From Plasmopara viticola (Eukaryota > Oomycota > Peronosporomycetes > Peronosporales > Peronosporaceae), in the NCBI GenBank assembly GCA_001695595.3, contig MBPM02000095.1, positions 186,001 to 250,000 of the forward strand: a stretch of DNA of 64,000 nucleotides. Reading direction: 5' to 3'. The position numbers and the translations under genes were made by a program. Below the pieces are notes generated by a model. That model had not been told where the DNA came from, did no database searches, and worked only from the letters and a program-made list of their open reading frames with translations. This document shows, piece after piece, positions 1 to 12,699 of this stretch; position 1 is the stretch's first letter; the number at the start of each line of letters is the position of its first letter.

Positions 1-3000
1 GGTTGCGGGGCTCCCGTGTTTGACACGATTGACGAGGTAGAAGACACAGAGCCGCTGCGTGTCAACGGTACAGCCGACGTCAAAGAATACCCGGCCACAC
101 TTGACGCACTTTGAGCCACTTTTTCGCTTGAACTCGTGCACGTAGGCGACGCAGACATGCCACTTGTCATCGTAACAGCTGAGCCACACTCCGCTGTTCC
201 CGAATTGTCGGTAGCAGTGCTTGCGCTGACGTCGTAATATCGAGTAGACTGCATCTGGTGCTGCATTTGCTGTTGATGCATTAATGGAGACTGATGGCCA
301 GAAGTGGAGGTCCTGCGTTCGGGAGAAGGCACATTTAAAAGACTTGACATTAAACCCATGCGGCTATGCGGAGCAGAGGATCTTCTGGACAACAAATGGG
401 CAGTCGGACTAGCTAGATCGGCAGAAGTAGGCGGCATAGCCCGTACATGCTTAATACGGAGCTGTTGTTGTCGTTGTTGTATTTGCTGTTGCATTTGTTG
501 TTGCATATGTTGCTGCATTTGTTGTTGCCTTTGCGGCTGATTGGGCAATTCTTGCTGTCGAATGACCATCGAATCGTGGCCTCGAGGAGTTAAAGTATCC
601 CGTGGTGACTTGGACTCATTTAAAATCGATGAGAACGACATGCGACTGCGCATTGGCTGCGCCAAAGGTGGCGTAGGTGGAGCAAGTGCAGCACGGCCTT
701 TTCGCTCATTATTTTCCGCTACAGGCGCTGCATTATTGATCGATACGTCTTCCGCTTTTACGTTAACAGGTGTCGAGTTCCATGTACTCAAACGGGAATT
801 TGCGTCTGTTTGTCTATTCGCATCCATCGACGCAGAACAAGGTAGAGCGAGCGGGGGCTGATGTGCACTGCTTGCAACAATACCCTGCGGAGTCAGACAA
901 TCTCTTCCGCTTGTAGTATTGTTGATTATTGTCATATTCATCATCGAGGGTGTCATACCATGGCATCCTATCGGACCCGAAACGATTCCGGCATTGCTCC
1001 TAGCTGCCACCGCACCTCCATCCGTCACATCAGTTCTACCAAAATTCATTTGTCTGTCATAATGCTGAGCGTGTGTTGGTGACATTTGCACTACCTCCGC
1101 CATTAATTGCGAACGTTGATTTGGCATGGAGTGGTAAATATTGTTGGAATGTCCCATCTCCGTATAAGAGGCTCTTGATTGCTGCTGGCTGGGTAGCTGC
1201 ACCATCTGGCTATGTGTAGGAGTCTGAGTGTGACTCTGTCGTCCCATTTGCTGAAGCACTTGAATCGTCACATGTTGCGAAGGCCCTTGGTGCTGTTGCT
1301 GACGCGAAAGCTGGTAAAGTCTTTGTGCATTCGCAGTACTCATTTGACTCTCGTGGTAGGAGTTGGTGTTACCTCCATCCGACGCCATTCCTTGGGACTT
1401 TTGCTGCTGTTGAAGCTGCATGACCTGCAATTGATGTTGCATGTTTAGCAACTTCAGGTAACGCTCTGAGCTAGTCGCCGAATTTATCATTTCACGCGAC
1501 TGCTGCTGATGATCCTGGTGCGACTGCATTCCGTATTGATTAACAGAAATCTCCGACAGCATATCGACACCGTGCATTTCAGGCTGAGCGGCGGTAAGAG
1601 CAGCCTGAAACGACAAGCTTGGATCATTATTGCTCATTGCCATCGACCCACTTGTCATTCCCATTGAAAGGCTTTCAGGAAGGTCAATCGACCGACCTGT
1701 TTGTCGTAGTGTACCGCTTACTAAGCCTGCGGAAGATCGAGACGAAGAATCAACATTTGCACTTGCCATTTCAGATATCAGCGTAGCACTTGCACTGCCT
1801 CCACCAACCGCCGCACTCTCAATCCGGCGCTTTAAAATATCTTGCAAATTCAGTCGATTCTTGTAATTCTGATAATAATTTTTGATCTGCGCAGCGGTCT
1901 TCGTAGGGATCTTTTCTGTAAGTGTTGACCAGTCCTTACCAAATTGCTATCATACACCATACAATTAATCATTTTAGCACCCTTTGCGATAAATACACAG
2001 AAAAAACATTGGTGCTGGTAGAGAACTAACCGAGAAATATGTAAGAAACCCTGCTTTTTCTCCTTCAGTCCATTTCTGCACCACACGTTTTGCAGGAGCC
2101 GCAGCATTCAAGCTGCAACAATTAAATCCAGCACTTGCTGGTGGTGAAAATGTCTTGACGCTAGCGTGAGGCGTCGTACTTCCATCTGCGCTTTTTCTTA
2201 CTGATTCTGGATCAGAAGCTGCTACTGCTACAGAAGTGGCCGCTGATGCTGGTGAGTTCGATATAACATTACTTAATGCGTTGGCAGCAGTCTTCGGGGG
2301 CTGATGATAGTTCCGAAGTGGATCTGGCATTCCACTTCCAATTCGATTTGGTTTTTTCCCAATTTGCGAGTCGCTTAAAACTAATGTGCGACAATTGTTT
2401 CTACCAATTGCCGTTGTACTAGAGACTGACGAACTCGCACCCACTTTCTTCCTGTTGTGACCTCCATTTTTCTCCCCACTTACATTTCCCGTTGATTGGG
2501 TAGAAATTGGCATTGACGCAATACTTGTTGCGCCAGCCAACGTCGCAACCCCTTCCTGCAATTTCCTCTGATTGCGTTTCTGTTTCAACTCTTTTTTTGT
2601 CATATAGACCCCACTTTTCTTCAAGTATGCGGCGGGTTCTACTGTCTGGCTCCAATAGTTTACCTTTGTCAATTCTTGTGACGCACCATCAAACGTAATT
2701 CCCGCAACTACATCAGTAGCAGTATCAAGCTCTTGGTTCGAAGCAGGATACTTCCTGAGGCGTTCTTCAATCGACAGGGTGGAAACTTCATAGCCCGTGC
2801 TGTACGAATTGTCAGTAAGCAATGACGCATAGTCGACCAAGAATGGTCGCTGTTGTCCTGCAACAAACTCTTTAAGTTGTTGCGTATACAAACTAAAGTG
2901 TTTTTCATTCGAAGCATCTGAATCACCAGAACTCACAGAATCGTCAAGTTGCACTCCGATATTTAAAGCTGGCTGGCGAGTGCATGGTGTGTGGTCTGAT

Positions 3001-6000
3001 CCGGACACCACATCAATAGCAGACATACCTTCAGCACGACCTGTCGCAGTTTCTGTGCTGAGGCTAGCCGCGTTTCTCTCTTTCTCGACTTTCGTCGCCA
3101 AGCCACGTAAAAGGCGCTGAGCACCTGACGAGTTAAGAATATTATCAGAAGCTTGATGAGATCGAAAGTTTGACGGATGTAACAACAACTTCGCTACAGG
3201 TTTTGGAAATTGCACGCCAAGGCAAATTGCTGCACAAGCCGACAAGTTCCAGCAGCTCCATGTATTTTTCGATCCAGCTCCTCGGCGCCGTAATTGTTGC
3301 TCCCGCAACAGTGCTTTGTAATCAGCAATCCTTTTTGTTCGGTAATAAAAGGCGATCACATCGCCCGTCGTTTTGTTGCTCAGATAGGATGATATACGCG
3401 AAAAGTTTTTTGGAAATTGCAGAAATTTATCCATGTAAATGCATTTCTCGAGATCATTCCAAGGATTCACCTTGAGGTCTGCCTTTTCTTTTAGTTTCCA
3501 ATCTTCCACTAATCCGTCGGCCATGCAACTTTGCCCATAAACAAAACGAAAGAAGTATCGCTTTTGTCGTTCTGCCGGAGTAATGAGCATGTCTGGTACA
3601 AAGGTTGATAAAGCATTTTTCAGTCGCTTCTTTCGCACCTCTTGGTCAAGGAGAGCCTGAGCTTTAGCATGTTCGACCTTTTCCAGATCGTTATTCTCCA
3701 GGTCAGCACTAGAATTGTTCGTGAGCCGAGACGACGTTCGCACCGTCGCGCCTTCATTAGCAGCTTCAGCGGCCTTTTCAGCTGCAACCAATTGTTGCAC
3801 ATGAGGACTTTGATGATTAGTGTTTGTTGTTCGAATAGGTCCACAATCGCTAATTGTTTTAAGCCTTTGTTTTTGTAGCTGCTTAAGGCGTACTTTGTCT
3901 AGCCGTTTCCGGTCTTTCTCCATTTTTTTTACCCCCAGTTTCCACAGCTTCTTGAGATCCACGTAGTCCCGTGCAAGTTTCTTCATGTAATTATGACGAG
4001 CACGATTTCGCATCCGCACCTTCAATCGAACTTGATTAGCAAGAGCGGATCCGCGATCAATGTTGTTCTGATAAAACTCATAATCGCTTGGCTGATGATA
4101 GATCTTAGTCGCGAGTTGGCCTTGCTCCATTCGTTTTGGAAGTTGTTCATTTGCAGCTGTAATTTTGCGCAAGTTAGCCGAAAAAATACCAGCTAGCAGC
4201 TCGACAAACTTATAATTCACCGCAGTTCTCACTGGAAACGCCACAAGGGGATCCTTGAACATTGGAAAATCCCTTGAACAGATCTTCGAAGTAAGGCTTT
4301 TTGATACGCTAGTTGTTTCAGAATAGGAAGCCGGAGGATCAGAAGCCCCTGGCACAACGTCCATGCCAGGCCCTGCAGACGACTGATGATTAATCTTTGC
4401 AGCTGCAATCGTTTTCTGTAGCGCATTAAGTTGCTTTTTGACGTTGGCAATATCGAAATCCAAAATGTCAATTGAAGAGAGAATCTCTTCCTTTGTTGGT
4501 TTATTTGTCGCGACATCTCGTTGCATATCACAAGTCTCCGCCACCTTCTGATCTTCGCTTTTTGCTTGAGTGGTGGATTCCTTTGAGCGCTCCTCATTAC
4601 CCAATGGTGATGTCAATATAGATCGAGTCTCACAAGCCACCCCATTTGTCAAGGGTGACCCATTCATCGCAATTGCCGTCTTATCGTTAACTTCGAAGAA
4701 CAGACCATTTCGAGCTGCGGGGTCTTTTACAGAAGATTCAGCAGTTTTAAAGGCATTTGCATCAGCTGAATTGTCACATTCTTCAAAAGGTACGCTTATG
4801 GTTTTGTATTTGTCATTGTCGTTTTGCTGCATTAGACCCTGACCCCATCCAATTCGTGGTCGCTTTGCAGACTGAGGCGTTGGCGATTGAACAACAAGCC
4901 CTTGCCCCCAACCTAAACGTGGGCGCTGTCGCTTTGCCGGTGTTTCATCTCCACGGACGTTAACTGATGAGTTATCACAGTTTTCACCGCTTGGAAGAGG
5001 AATATTTGGAAGCGCTGGTGGATCTTCCAGTAATAGCGATCCACGTGCATCACTTGCTTCTCCACGATTAAAAGCGCTTGTAAACGAGTCTACAGATACT
5101 TGCGCTCGTTCAGTCGGCGAGGGTGATGGCTGAGTGCTAATTTTGTCCACAGACCTCGTTCGCACTAGCTCTCTTGTCAGGACACTTCCGCTCCTTATAC
5201 TATCGTCTGGTACTCTTTGCCGGCCAATCAAGCCGGTTTTGTTAGGCTTCATTGGTTGAACAATTATGGACGAAGTTGCAGCTGTGAAGGATATTCTGCT
5301 CCCGCCACTAAATCCTACCGCGTCCGCCCTATGCAGAGTTTTTAGACGCTGACCGCGTTCTGGTGGCACCGAGAAAGACGCACGACGGTCGAGCGCGAGA
5401 CGTTCACTTGGCCGAAGCGGATCTTTTTGAATGAGAGGAGAAAGCTTAGTTTGCTGCTTAAGCATAATTTCTTGATTGCCTGTATGCTTTGTTTTCAATG
5501 TAAAACCAGAATCTGCGCGGAAAACGTCCTCGCTTTTCCCACGTCCGCTTACATTAGGCAAATCAGGTGACGAAAACAATGTCGATCGCGGCTTATCAGT
5601 ATTTTTGTGATCCATGGCCGATAAATTATTTTTACTCCGTTCAACATTAGATCGCGCACCAACAAGTTCGGAAGTGTCGACTGTTACATTCCTGTATGCG
5701 TTCTTGGCTTCCTCGGCGTATACAGAGAAAACACTAACCGCAATATCTGTTGGAGCTTCCTCTGTGCTAAGCTTTATGCCACGCGTTGTGGCCTCAGTGT
5801 CTGTTGTGATATTTTCTGCAATCATCTCACCTTCTTCTACTTCATTGTCATCACCAGTGCATACAGATTCGCTAAACTTAGCAACTAATTCGGCGGTATT
5901 ATCGGCCCCACTCACTTTCTGGTTGAATTCTTCAGCTTTACATAGATTATCGTGACCACAATCAATACCACCCGTTTCCACATCCGCAGCCGACAAATTA

Positions 6001-7910
6001 TCAGCTTCATTCCGTGCCCTTTTTTTTTCTACACACGATCTATCGGATGCAAAGTCGTTAGCAGCAACATTACTCATTTCAGCACTTTCAATCATCTCGG
6101 TAACATCCTTTTCCTTTTGCTGTTCAAGCGCCTCGTCTTCTACAACACACGGCAGAACGCAATCATCTTCGAATGACATATCATTTGTCTTGTTGCAAGC
6201 GTCATCATTTGGGTCAAGTGAATGAAACGACTTTTCGGAGTGAAAAACTGATTCTTCTTTGGGTACACGCACTTCACTATCATCAAGGTCAGACGCCTTG
6301 AAAGACACCTCGCGAGATTTCGGTCGGACTTCTTTGGAAATCCCTATTTCGACAGTACTCGATATACCACAAGCGGAAGTAATTAAACTTTTAGAATTGC
6401 AGCTTTTGTCGTTTTTGTCTTCGAATTCTTCATCTGACGTATTCAACACTGTTCCGTCCTTTTTAACATGAACTGCCGACGTAAACGCAGCTGTGTCCGA
6501 GTCGAAACCTCGGTCCATGGTGTCGTTAACAGGAGCTTCAGTAGTTTTAAATAAATCACCTGCTAGTATCGTCGAAGATTCTTTCTTCATAAGATCATTT
6601 GTGGCTGCACGAAAAGTACCTTGACTCCAGTCATCTTTTCGTCTCCTTTTGCTTTCATTAACCTCGGAAGATCCGGAACATGATTGCGCACGCTCCGAAC
6701 GATCCTTATCGTCTACCATCCTACTTGATGATGTTTCGGGAGCATTTGCATTCCTGGCAAAGAAAGACCTTTCGCCGCTACTGTCCTCCGTTCGCGGCGA
6801 GTTTGTTTCACAGCGAGTTGTTGTGCGGCGGCCAGTAAAAGGACGAGGCGGCAAGACCGACGCCTCCGAGAAGTAGGCTCGCCTTGACTCTTTTTTACTG
6901 ATCACATCCCGGTCAATGCTACCTGTTTCACTTGGCGTGCGCATCTCAGCCGACCGTTCACTAGTCCTAACGTGTCTATACTCAAGCTTCTCTTCTCCTT
7001 CCTCTGCACTCATTGAAGGCTCTCTATCTTTGTAAAAGTCGGAAGCATAGCTTGACGTGCGTACAAGTGACGTGGACCTGCTGCTCGAGTCTCGTTTGCC
7101 TGTTCGTGCGTGATATCCTGGATCAATGACTGGTTCATCTCGCTCGCGCCAGTTTCGATAGGTGCTTGATTTGAACGCTCTACCTTCACTGCTGCCTCTG
7201 TCTCGATTCTCGGATCGGTGATGAGATATCGGCACCGCCGTTTTGTAACGCACTTCTTTGGGATAGAACTGGTTCCCGTGGTGGTAAATAGCACTTCTGT
7301 CCCCTCCAGTTCCGCCACTTCTCGGCCATGAATCTTGCTCGCGTCTAAAGTGGTGATTGTCATACTTTTCTTTGCATTCTCCTCGTCTAGAGACCCTTAT
7401 TTCAACTCCAATACTGCGTTCGCCCCGGTCCCGATTAGAAAATGTGCGGTGGCCTCGAGGAGAGAAAGATCGAGAGCGTGAGCGTGATCGAGAGCGCTGG
7501 GAAGACTTTGGAGATCGCGCAGAGGGAGATCTGGAGCGGAACCGCGTGCAATGCAAAGTTTTCGAGGGAGAGCGAGAGACTGATCGACCTCTAGAGCGCG
7601 AAAACATGCGCTCTCTATGGTATGAAGCTCCACCGGCTCCTGCGTCGTGATTCATATGCTGGTGATTAGAGTAACTGTCGCGCATGCTTTCGCTGTTTCG
7701 ATAAGGGAGCTTAAAACGGCTGCGTGATGGAGATCCACTTCGCCACGGTTGGATCTGGCTGCTTGTGGCGGGAGAGCGACCAGTTTCGAGCGATTGGCGG
7801 TCCATAGAGCCGCGAGAAGACGACGAGTTGAGTTGAATAATGCGACCTTTAGGCAGCGGAGCCTCCCTAGGCTCAGAGAATGAGGCTCTAGTCGATTTAC
7901 GATTAGTCAT
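1..7910 (-). CDS. NCoR/SMRT-type SANT-domain transcriptional co-repressor (3' end beyond window)
   Basis: Exon 1 runs 7910-2031 (1960 codons from the ATG) and exon 2 runs 1946 to the window edge, where the frame is still open, so at least 2608 residues are present. The 84-nt intron (1947-2030, GTTAGT...ATAG, phase 0) is supported because it joins the two halves of one SANT domain. Order of regions: Ser/Arg-rich N-terminus (about 1-180); long acidic/Ser-rich disordered part; two copies of a RPR(L/I)GWGQGL motif near residues 996 and 1018; basic coiled coil around 1290-1370; SANT1 from about 1483 (PWNDLEK...); SANT2 from 1946 (KWTEGEK...), continuing past the intron; then a Gln/Met/Ser-rich tail with QQQ runs. 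The paired SANT domains match NCoR/SMRT/Snt1 proteins, which bridge repressors to histone deacetylases in the nucleus. I recall the GWGQGL motif from plant POWERDRESS-like SANT proteins. The specific function here is inferred from family only. Confidence 0.88.
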
Positions 7911-8075
7911 CTTCTCTGCAGATGTCTGTGTAGGTCCCGTGTTTTGCGTGTAATCGCCTTACACGAGGTACTAATATTAAAGTTGGTATGACTGTTAGAG
8001 CAATTTATGCTGTATTACAGGATTGAGCCGACCTTAATTACCCTGTCGCTTTGTTAAAAGGTTACCTTAACTTCA
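7911..8075. promoter_or_regulatory. Short divergent (bidirectional) promoter region
   Basis: Only 165 bp separate the ATG of the reverse-strand SANT co-repressor gene from the ATG of the forward Cys/His-rich gene. Both transcripts must therefore start in or very near this stretch. I see no clear TATA box and did not recognise a convincing oomycete initiator element. A shared promoter is inferred from geometry alone. Confidence 0.5.
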
Positions 8076-8819
8076 ATGGAGCGCGCTCTAGGAGAGCCGA
8101 AGCTCGTGCTATGTGGCAACTGCATAAACAGCGAAGAGCATAAGAAGCGATGGTTATCACTTCTGACTGGAGACAAACAGACGCTCTTAGTGCGTGACGT
8201 GTGTGTGCGACCACGATGTCCACGCCTGCAACTATGCGGCCACTTGTGTGTGATTCACAAATTGGAGCTGGAGTTGTCGTGGCAGGGCAACTATCGTGTC
8301 CGAGCGTGCCACGGCTGCCGCGTCAGCACGCTACAGCTATACAGAAAAAGCTACAATGTATGGTTTGTTCTTGAACCCAGTCGGTATGCGATTAGCGCGC
8401 ATGGAGTGGAACGCCGCGTTATGATACCGTCCACGACCGTCACCGGTACTTTTAAAACGCTTGTTCGGTCGGGAGTGAGTGGAATGAGGCCGTTTCGAAA
8501 GCGGCATAGTTTGCGGCGCAAATCCAGTCGTTTTATAAATCAGCACGTGCGGAAGGAGCAGATGCTTGCACTCGAGTGGAGTTTGGGCAATCTGCCGCTG
8601 GAGAAGTGCAAACATCTTTGGAAAGACAACAATAAGCGCGTTGAGACAGAGGAAAAATCAGAAATTTGCTTTGCAGCTATGAAGCTTCCGGCAATAGAAG
8701 CGCACGACGCCAACGCGCGAGCGGAGCCCTTGGACATTTTCTGCGTCACATTGGGTTGCACACGCTATGCGAAGACTGGCAATCGATGCCGCTTTCACTC
8801 ATCCGAGCCAAGTCACTAA
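8076..8819 (+). CDS. Small Cys/His-rich, basic orphan protein (247 aa)
   Basis: Single-exon frame with no intron needed. I do not recognise a named family. Visible features are an N-terminal Cys cluster (C13, C16, C43, C48, C54, C58 with H61, then C78, C81), a basic middle part rich in Arg/Lys (about 145-190), and a C-terminal C223-C228-C238-xx-H241 pattern. The last pattern resembles the short Cys/His repeat (C..K.A..G..C..H) that I associate with WRKY19-like zinc-finger proteins of oomycetes and plants. No signal peptide or membrane segment is evident, so a nuclear or cytosolic zinc-binding protein is the simplest guess. Codon use and the absence of stops over 744 bp make a real gene likely. 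Its head-to-head position with a chromatin co-repressor gene could mean co-expression, but that is speculation. Confidence 0.7.
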   Translation: MERALGEPKLVLCGNCINSEEHKKRWLSLLTGDKQTLLVRDVCVRPRCPRLQLCGHLCVIHKLELELSWQGNYRVRACHGCRVSTLQLYRKSYNVWFVLEPSRYAISAHGVERRVMIPSTTVTGTFKTLVRSGVSGMRPFRKRHSLRRKSSRFINQHVRKEQMLALEWSLGNLPLEKCKHLWKDNNKRVETEEKSEICFAAMKLPAIEAHDANARAEPLDIFCVTLGCTRYAKTGNRCRFHSSEPSH

Positions 8820-11800
8820 CGTTGGCCAACTTTTAATAATACCAAGTGTTGTCGTAGTTGGCGATGGGTGTTGGAAAACAAAAGAATGTTTTCTTCGTAA
8901 GAGGTAATCGCCTGTCTCTTGATTTTGTCACCGCCCAATCTTTACAGCAAATTGAGCTGTCTGGGTGGTGTCATCTGTTACACAATATCATACTCGAGCT
9001 GCATAAACAACGGGTTTCGATCTCGCGGGTCATTAAGTTTGGAGAATCAAGCAATATGAAATTACACTATCAATGAGCGTATTGACTTGATCGGCAGCCT
9101 ATTGGATAGAATTGAGTATAAATTATAAGGTGTTTGTCAGTCAAAGTAATGTACGCTAGCAGCTCCACGTATTACGAAAGTATGGCATGAACCAATTAGC
9201 TACGCTGCTACGATCTACAAATTTGACCAGCTATAATACATCTAAGTGGTTAATTCGCCGCCATTTACCAGTTGAATCAGTAAGGTTTTACCAGGTGGAT
9301 GGATTATAAAATCAAAAAGTCAACTGACTGCACGGCAAATGCACATGCCAGGAGAGACCACATGACGGCCACTCGTTTGATGAGAACGAAGAGAGTGAAA
9401 GGAGGAGTGGCTAAATTGATCAGGGCAGAGAGGGCCTTGCACATTGAGGCGTGCAGGAAGATATACGAATTCCCAATTACAGAAAGCGTTGGATAATAAA
9501 TAGAAACAAATGTACACACAAATATGCAAAATATATTTGACCTACACACAGGCACCGCGCACTAAGTAGATAAGGAGTTACTTTGCCTAGACGTAAGCTT
9601 GATCAAAAGACGTGATCATTTGCGATCAGCTTTGATTGCTGGTGGAAGTTGTAACGGGGTACCATTAATCCTGTATGTCACACTACTTAGGCTGTTACGA
9701 AATCTTTGGAACATCAATAAGTGATACAGAGGAGTTAAGAAAGCCGTGTATTGTCAAGTAACTTATGCGTAATGCAAATTGTTAGAATTACAATGATAGA
9801 CAGATTGGAAGATATTTGACTTGTTGAAGGTTTATTAATAAATTTTGCTAAAAAGTAGCCTTTCGAGCGATCATCCCACAGTGAGCGCGAAAACCTTTGA
9901 ATGGAGGAAGCAAAAAATCTCGTGCTCTAGGTCAGAAAGCTCAAAATGGCTAGATATATGTCTTGTTGCGGATGGAGCAACAGAGAATGACTTTGGCCAT
10001 CTTGAAACTCGGGTGGATGAGCACTTAAATGGTTGTTTACTTACGGGCAATACCTCGGCTAAAGCGGCAGTCTCTCTACCTGGAGAGCTATGAGCTAAGG
10101 CGTCAGCTGACGCAAGTCATTTTTCCATCCAATGGTGCAAACTGCGTGCAGTTAAGCCTCCTTGCAACCCGCCAGTGTTAAAATTTCTGCTAGCTGGAGT
10201 GGATGTCAATTCTTTTTCAAAAGTAGTAACGGTCACAATTTTTGCGGGCGGACAACGCATGGGAACGACATGAATGGAGGATCTTCGACTTTTGTTCGAG
10301 AAGGCCGTTAAAGTGGCATTGTATGTTAAATAGCGACACGGGTGGGAGGCTTGTAGCGTTATTCCTACTTGGTCGGTCCAGTCTCCATCAATTCAGCTAT
10401 ACTGATGAGAAGAAGGTAGACCGGGACATCCGTCGATTCTGTCAATGTGATGTGCGTCATTTGCAGTTGGAGTATCCCTTACCCTTAAAGCGTAAAGATT
10501 TAGAACATCAAATTTTTACGGCCAACCTGTCGTCTAGTACACCGCAAAAGTACGGCAACCGTCAGTAGGCGCGAAGTAGCTTACTAAAATCAAACTCTTT
10601 TGAGTCTTAGAGTAATATTGAAAGTTGACAGGACTTCAAGCCTGGCTTGTTAGTTGTTGAGGCGACCGTAAAGGGTTTGGGTAGACCATAGGCGGTCGAT
10701 GTCGGTGGTCAGGCGTCAAATGATTGCGTTTAACGCTTCACTATAGAAGAACATCATCCTTGTGATTTGCTTTATGGGCACATAATTTGACATTGCCACT
10801 GGTTTGGTGATCCTAGGTGTAAAGCTCCTTGATCTTGCTAGCTTCGAACTCTGTTTGGGCTTAGTCCTTGATGCGAGGTATGCGGTACGGCGTGGCTGGA
10901 CCACCACAAATCCTAGGCTAATTGCAAATTAAGTACGTTCACTTCCTCCTGCTTTGCCCTTAACGGATCTTTGATAAGTCACAAACTCACCTCTGCTATA
11001 AGGTAGATTTGGTGTTGATGCAGACAAAGTTCCTCGTATTGGACGTTAAATTTCAGAAGTGGACACTAATTTTAGCGAGATAACTCGAGCTCAGTGTGTG
11101 TCATGGTATTTCCACATTGCGCGACATAAATGTCGTGCTGCTTTAAGTATAAATACCTGTCACTGATGAGGCAGCAAAAAGAACGCATGATCTGAGACCG
11201 ATGTATAATGCGGAATAATTAATTTTACTCTTCAAGACAGTGGCTATATCACACGAGGTTTTCTTACATCAGATGAAGTTTTACTGATGCTTTTAATTGA
11301 TATCCAGCTCAGATTTAAGTCAATGTGCGTCGTTTGGAGTTTTTGTGTTACAATACGAACGCTTGGGGTCAGTCGAATAGCTAGCCGCAGCCCGTATTGG
11401 CTGTATGTATAGAACGGATACGAGGACCTAAATTCCCGTTCCAACTGGTAGTCAAGCCAAAACTTGTCTTTGATAGGCACGAAGGTCGAACATTAGACTT
11501 AGTAGTCGATATGTACTCCGATGAGCCGTTTAAAGAGCGCCAACACTCATCACGCATCTGAACCCGTCAAGTTTTGTCAGGAGCCACCACATTCAAAGGT
11601 ATCAGAGAAATGTAACTATCCTCGACGACGAATCCGCAAGGTGATATCCTTAGCAAATTTATGCTTATTGGAATCTCTCAGCATGCACTGTGCAATAAAA
11701 TTCTTGACAATTGCTGAAAGAAATTTATCACACAAGAGAATCGGAGGAATATTTCGAATCAGACTCAGGTTGCGAACGAACATATAGGAGTTATGGTAAG

Positions 11801-12090
11801 TCATGGTACAAAACCTTATTTAAGCTCATGAAGGCAGGCAGATGGTGAGATGTGTATTGTATTGATGGAAGTAGATCAAAGACATTTAGGAGCTACGACA
11901 TCCTTACTGCATGGAATTGTTGGCACGTCTAATTGTAAGCCAAGGCAGAACGAGCAAGGTCCTAGCACTGCGCGTGAAATGGTACATAAGCCTTTACGAT
12001 CGACATGCCTTATCCGACCATTTTAAAATCTCGAGTGTGTAGTCGCATCGCATTGAAAAATTTTGTTCCTAAAGTAATTGCAGAGGTGTA
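8820..12090. other. Gene-free tract with scattered decayed repeats
   Basis: No frame here is long or protein-like enough to call. The longest forward frame (10,242-10,568, 108 codons) has no recognisable motif. A segment near 9.86-10.17 kb has a diverged relative near 50.3 kb, so at least part of the tract is old dispersed repeat. Confidence 0.6.
9860..10170 (+). repeat. Dispersed repeat copy 1 (relative near 50.3 kb)
   Basis: The copy here and the one at about 50,270-50,560 align by eye over about 300 bp. Both encode a matching peptide core in the forward direction: WLD, then V.DGA, then GHLE.R within about 25 residues. Both are followed by a related gctaag/gctagg...gcaagtc block. This copy has an open frame from 9845 to 10,093, whereas the other has a stop directly after the conserved core. 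Conservation of the peptide suggests a once-coding mobile element, but I cannot name the family. Confidence 0.45.
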
Positions 12091-12094
12091 ATTG

Positions 12095-12175
12095 ATAAAG
12101 AGCTCTTACGAATTATTTTCTTGCTACAGCCTGATTGATGGCTCTAAGCCATCAATTTCTACCATCCTAAAACGG
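12095..12175 (-). repeat. Fragment of chromovirus LTR
   Basis: The stretch around ttcttgctacagcc...gctac/ctaccatcctaaaa matches the central part of the LTRs at 55,438-55,843 and 61,119-61,528 in the same (reverse-element) orientation. Neither LTR terminus can be found around it, so it is a truncated remnant. Confidence 0.5.
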
Positions 12176-12699
12176 TCTGTAATACAGTCAAAAGGAAGAT
12201 TTACAAGCCTTTACTTTTCACATCCCGATATGTGTGCCCTTAAGATGGTGCGGAGGCATGCCGATGCCGGTTACGCCAAGCCTTTCAATATATTAAGTGA
12301 CAATCTGCCCGACCGACATTTGACGTGCGTCGGTGCAATTCTGTGCCAAATTGGTTCCGTAAGGGTTATTTCTCTCTTCATTAAGCCCTATTGTGGAGCT
12401 GTACTCTATAGTTATCGTCCTCCTAGCTCTAAAACATCTTTTTAGGTTGACTGATTCTCTTCGTTCCACGAATCGCTTTCTCTACGCATCACAATGAAAT
12501 GATATCATGTCATATTTAGAGCTAATGTTCTTCGATACAGCATGAAATAATCGCGATATTATTCTTACTGCTAAGATAGATATCCATCACATTCACGCGA
12601 TATATTCCACTGTCCACGTCTCTCTATATGTATGTGTGACGACAGCTTTTCCAAACACGTAAGCAAGCAAATAGCCAGACTTATATAAACATAAGCAAG

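Noticed and set aside
1..230. A reverse-strand alternative frame with a Cys-pair pattern (SKCVKCGRVFFDVGC) that looks like a zinc protein
   Set aside because: The SANT co-repressor frame continues open through it as Ser/Thr-rich sequence. The alternative is short, has no start in the window, and is likely a shadow of low-complexity coding DNA.
7357..7650. Forward frame rich in Arg/Glu/Asp (RERERDRERW)
   Set aside because: It is the complement of the Ser/Arg repeats of the co-repressor gene, and such shadows are expected.
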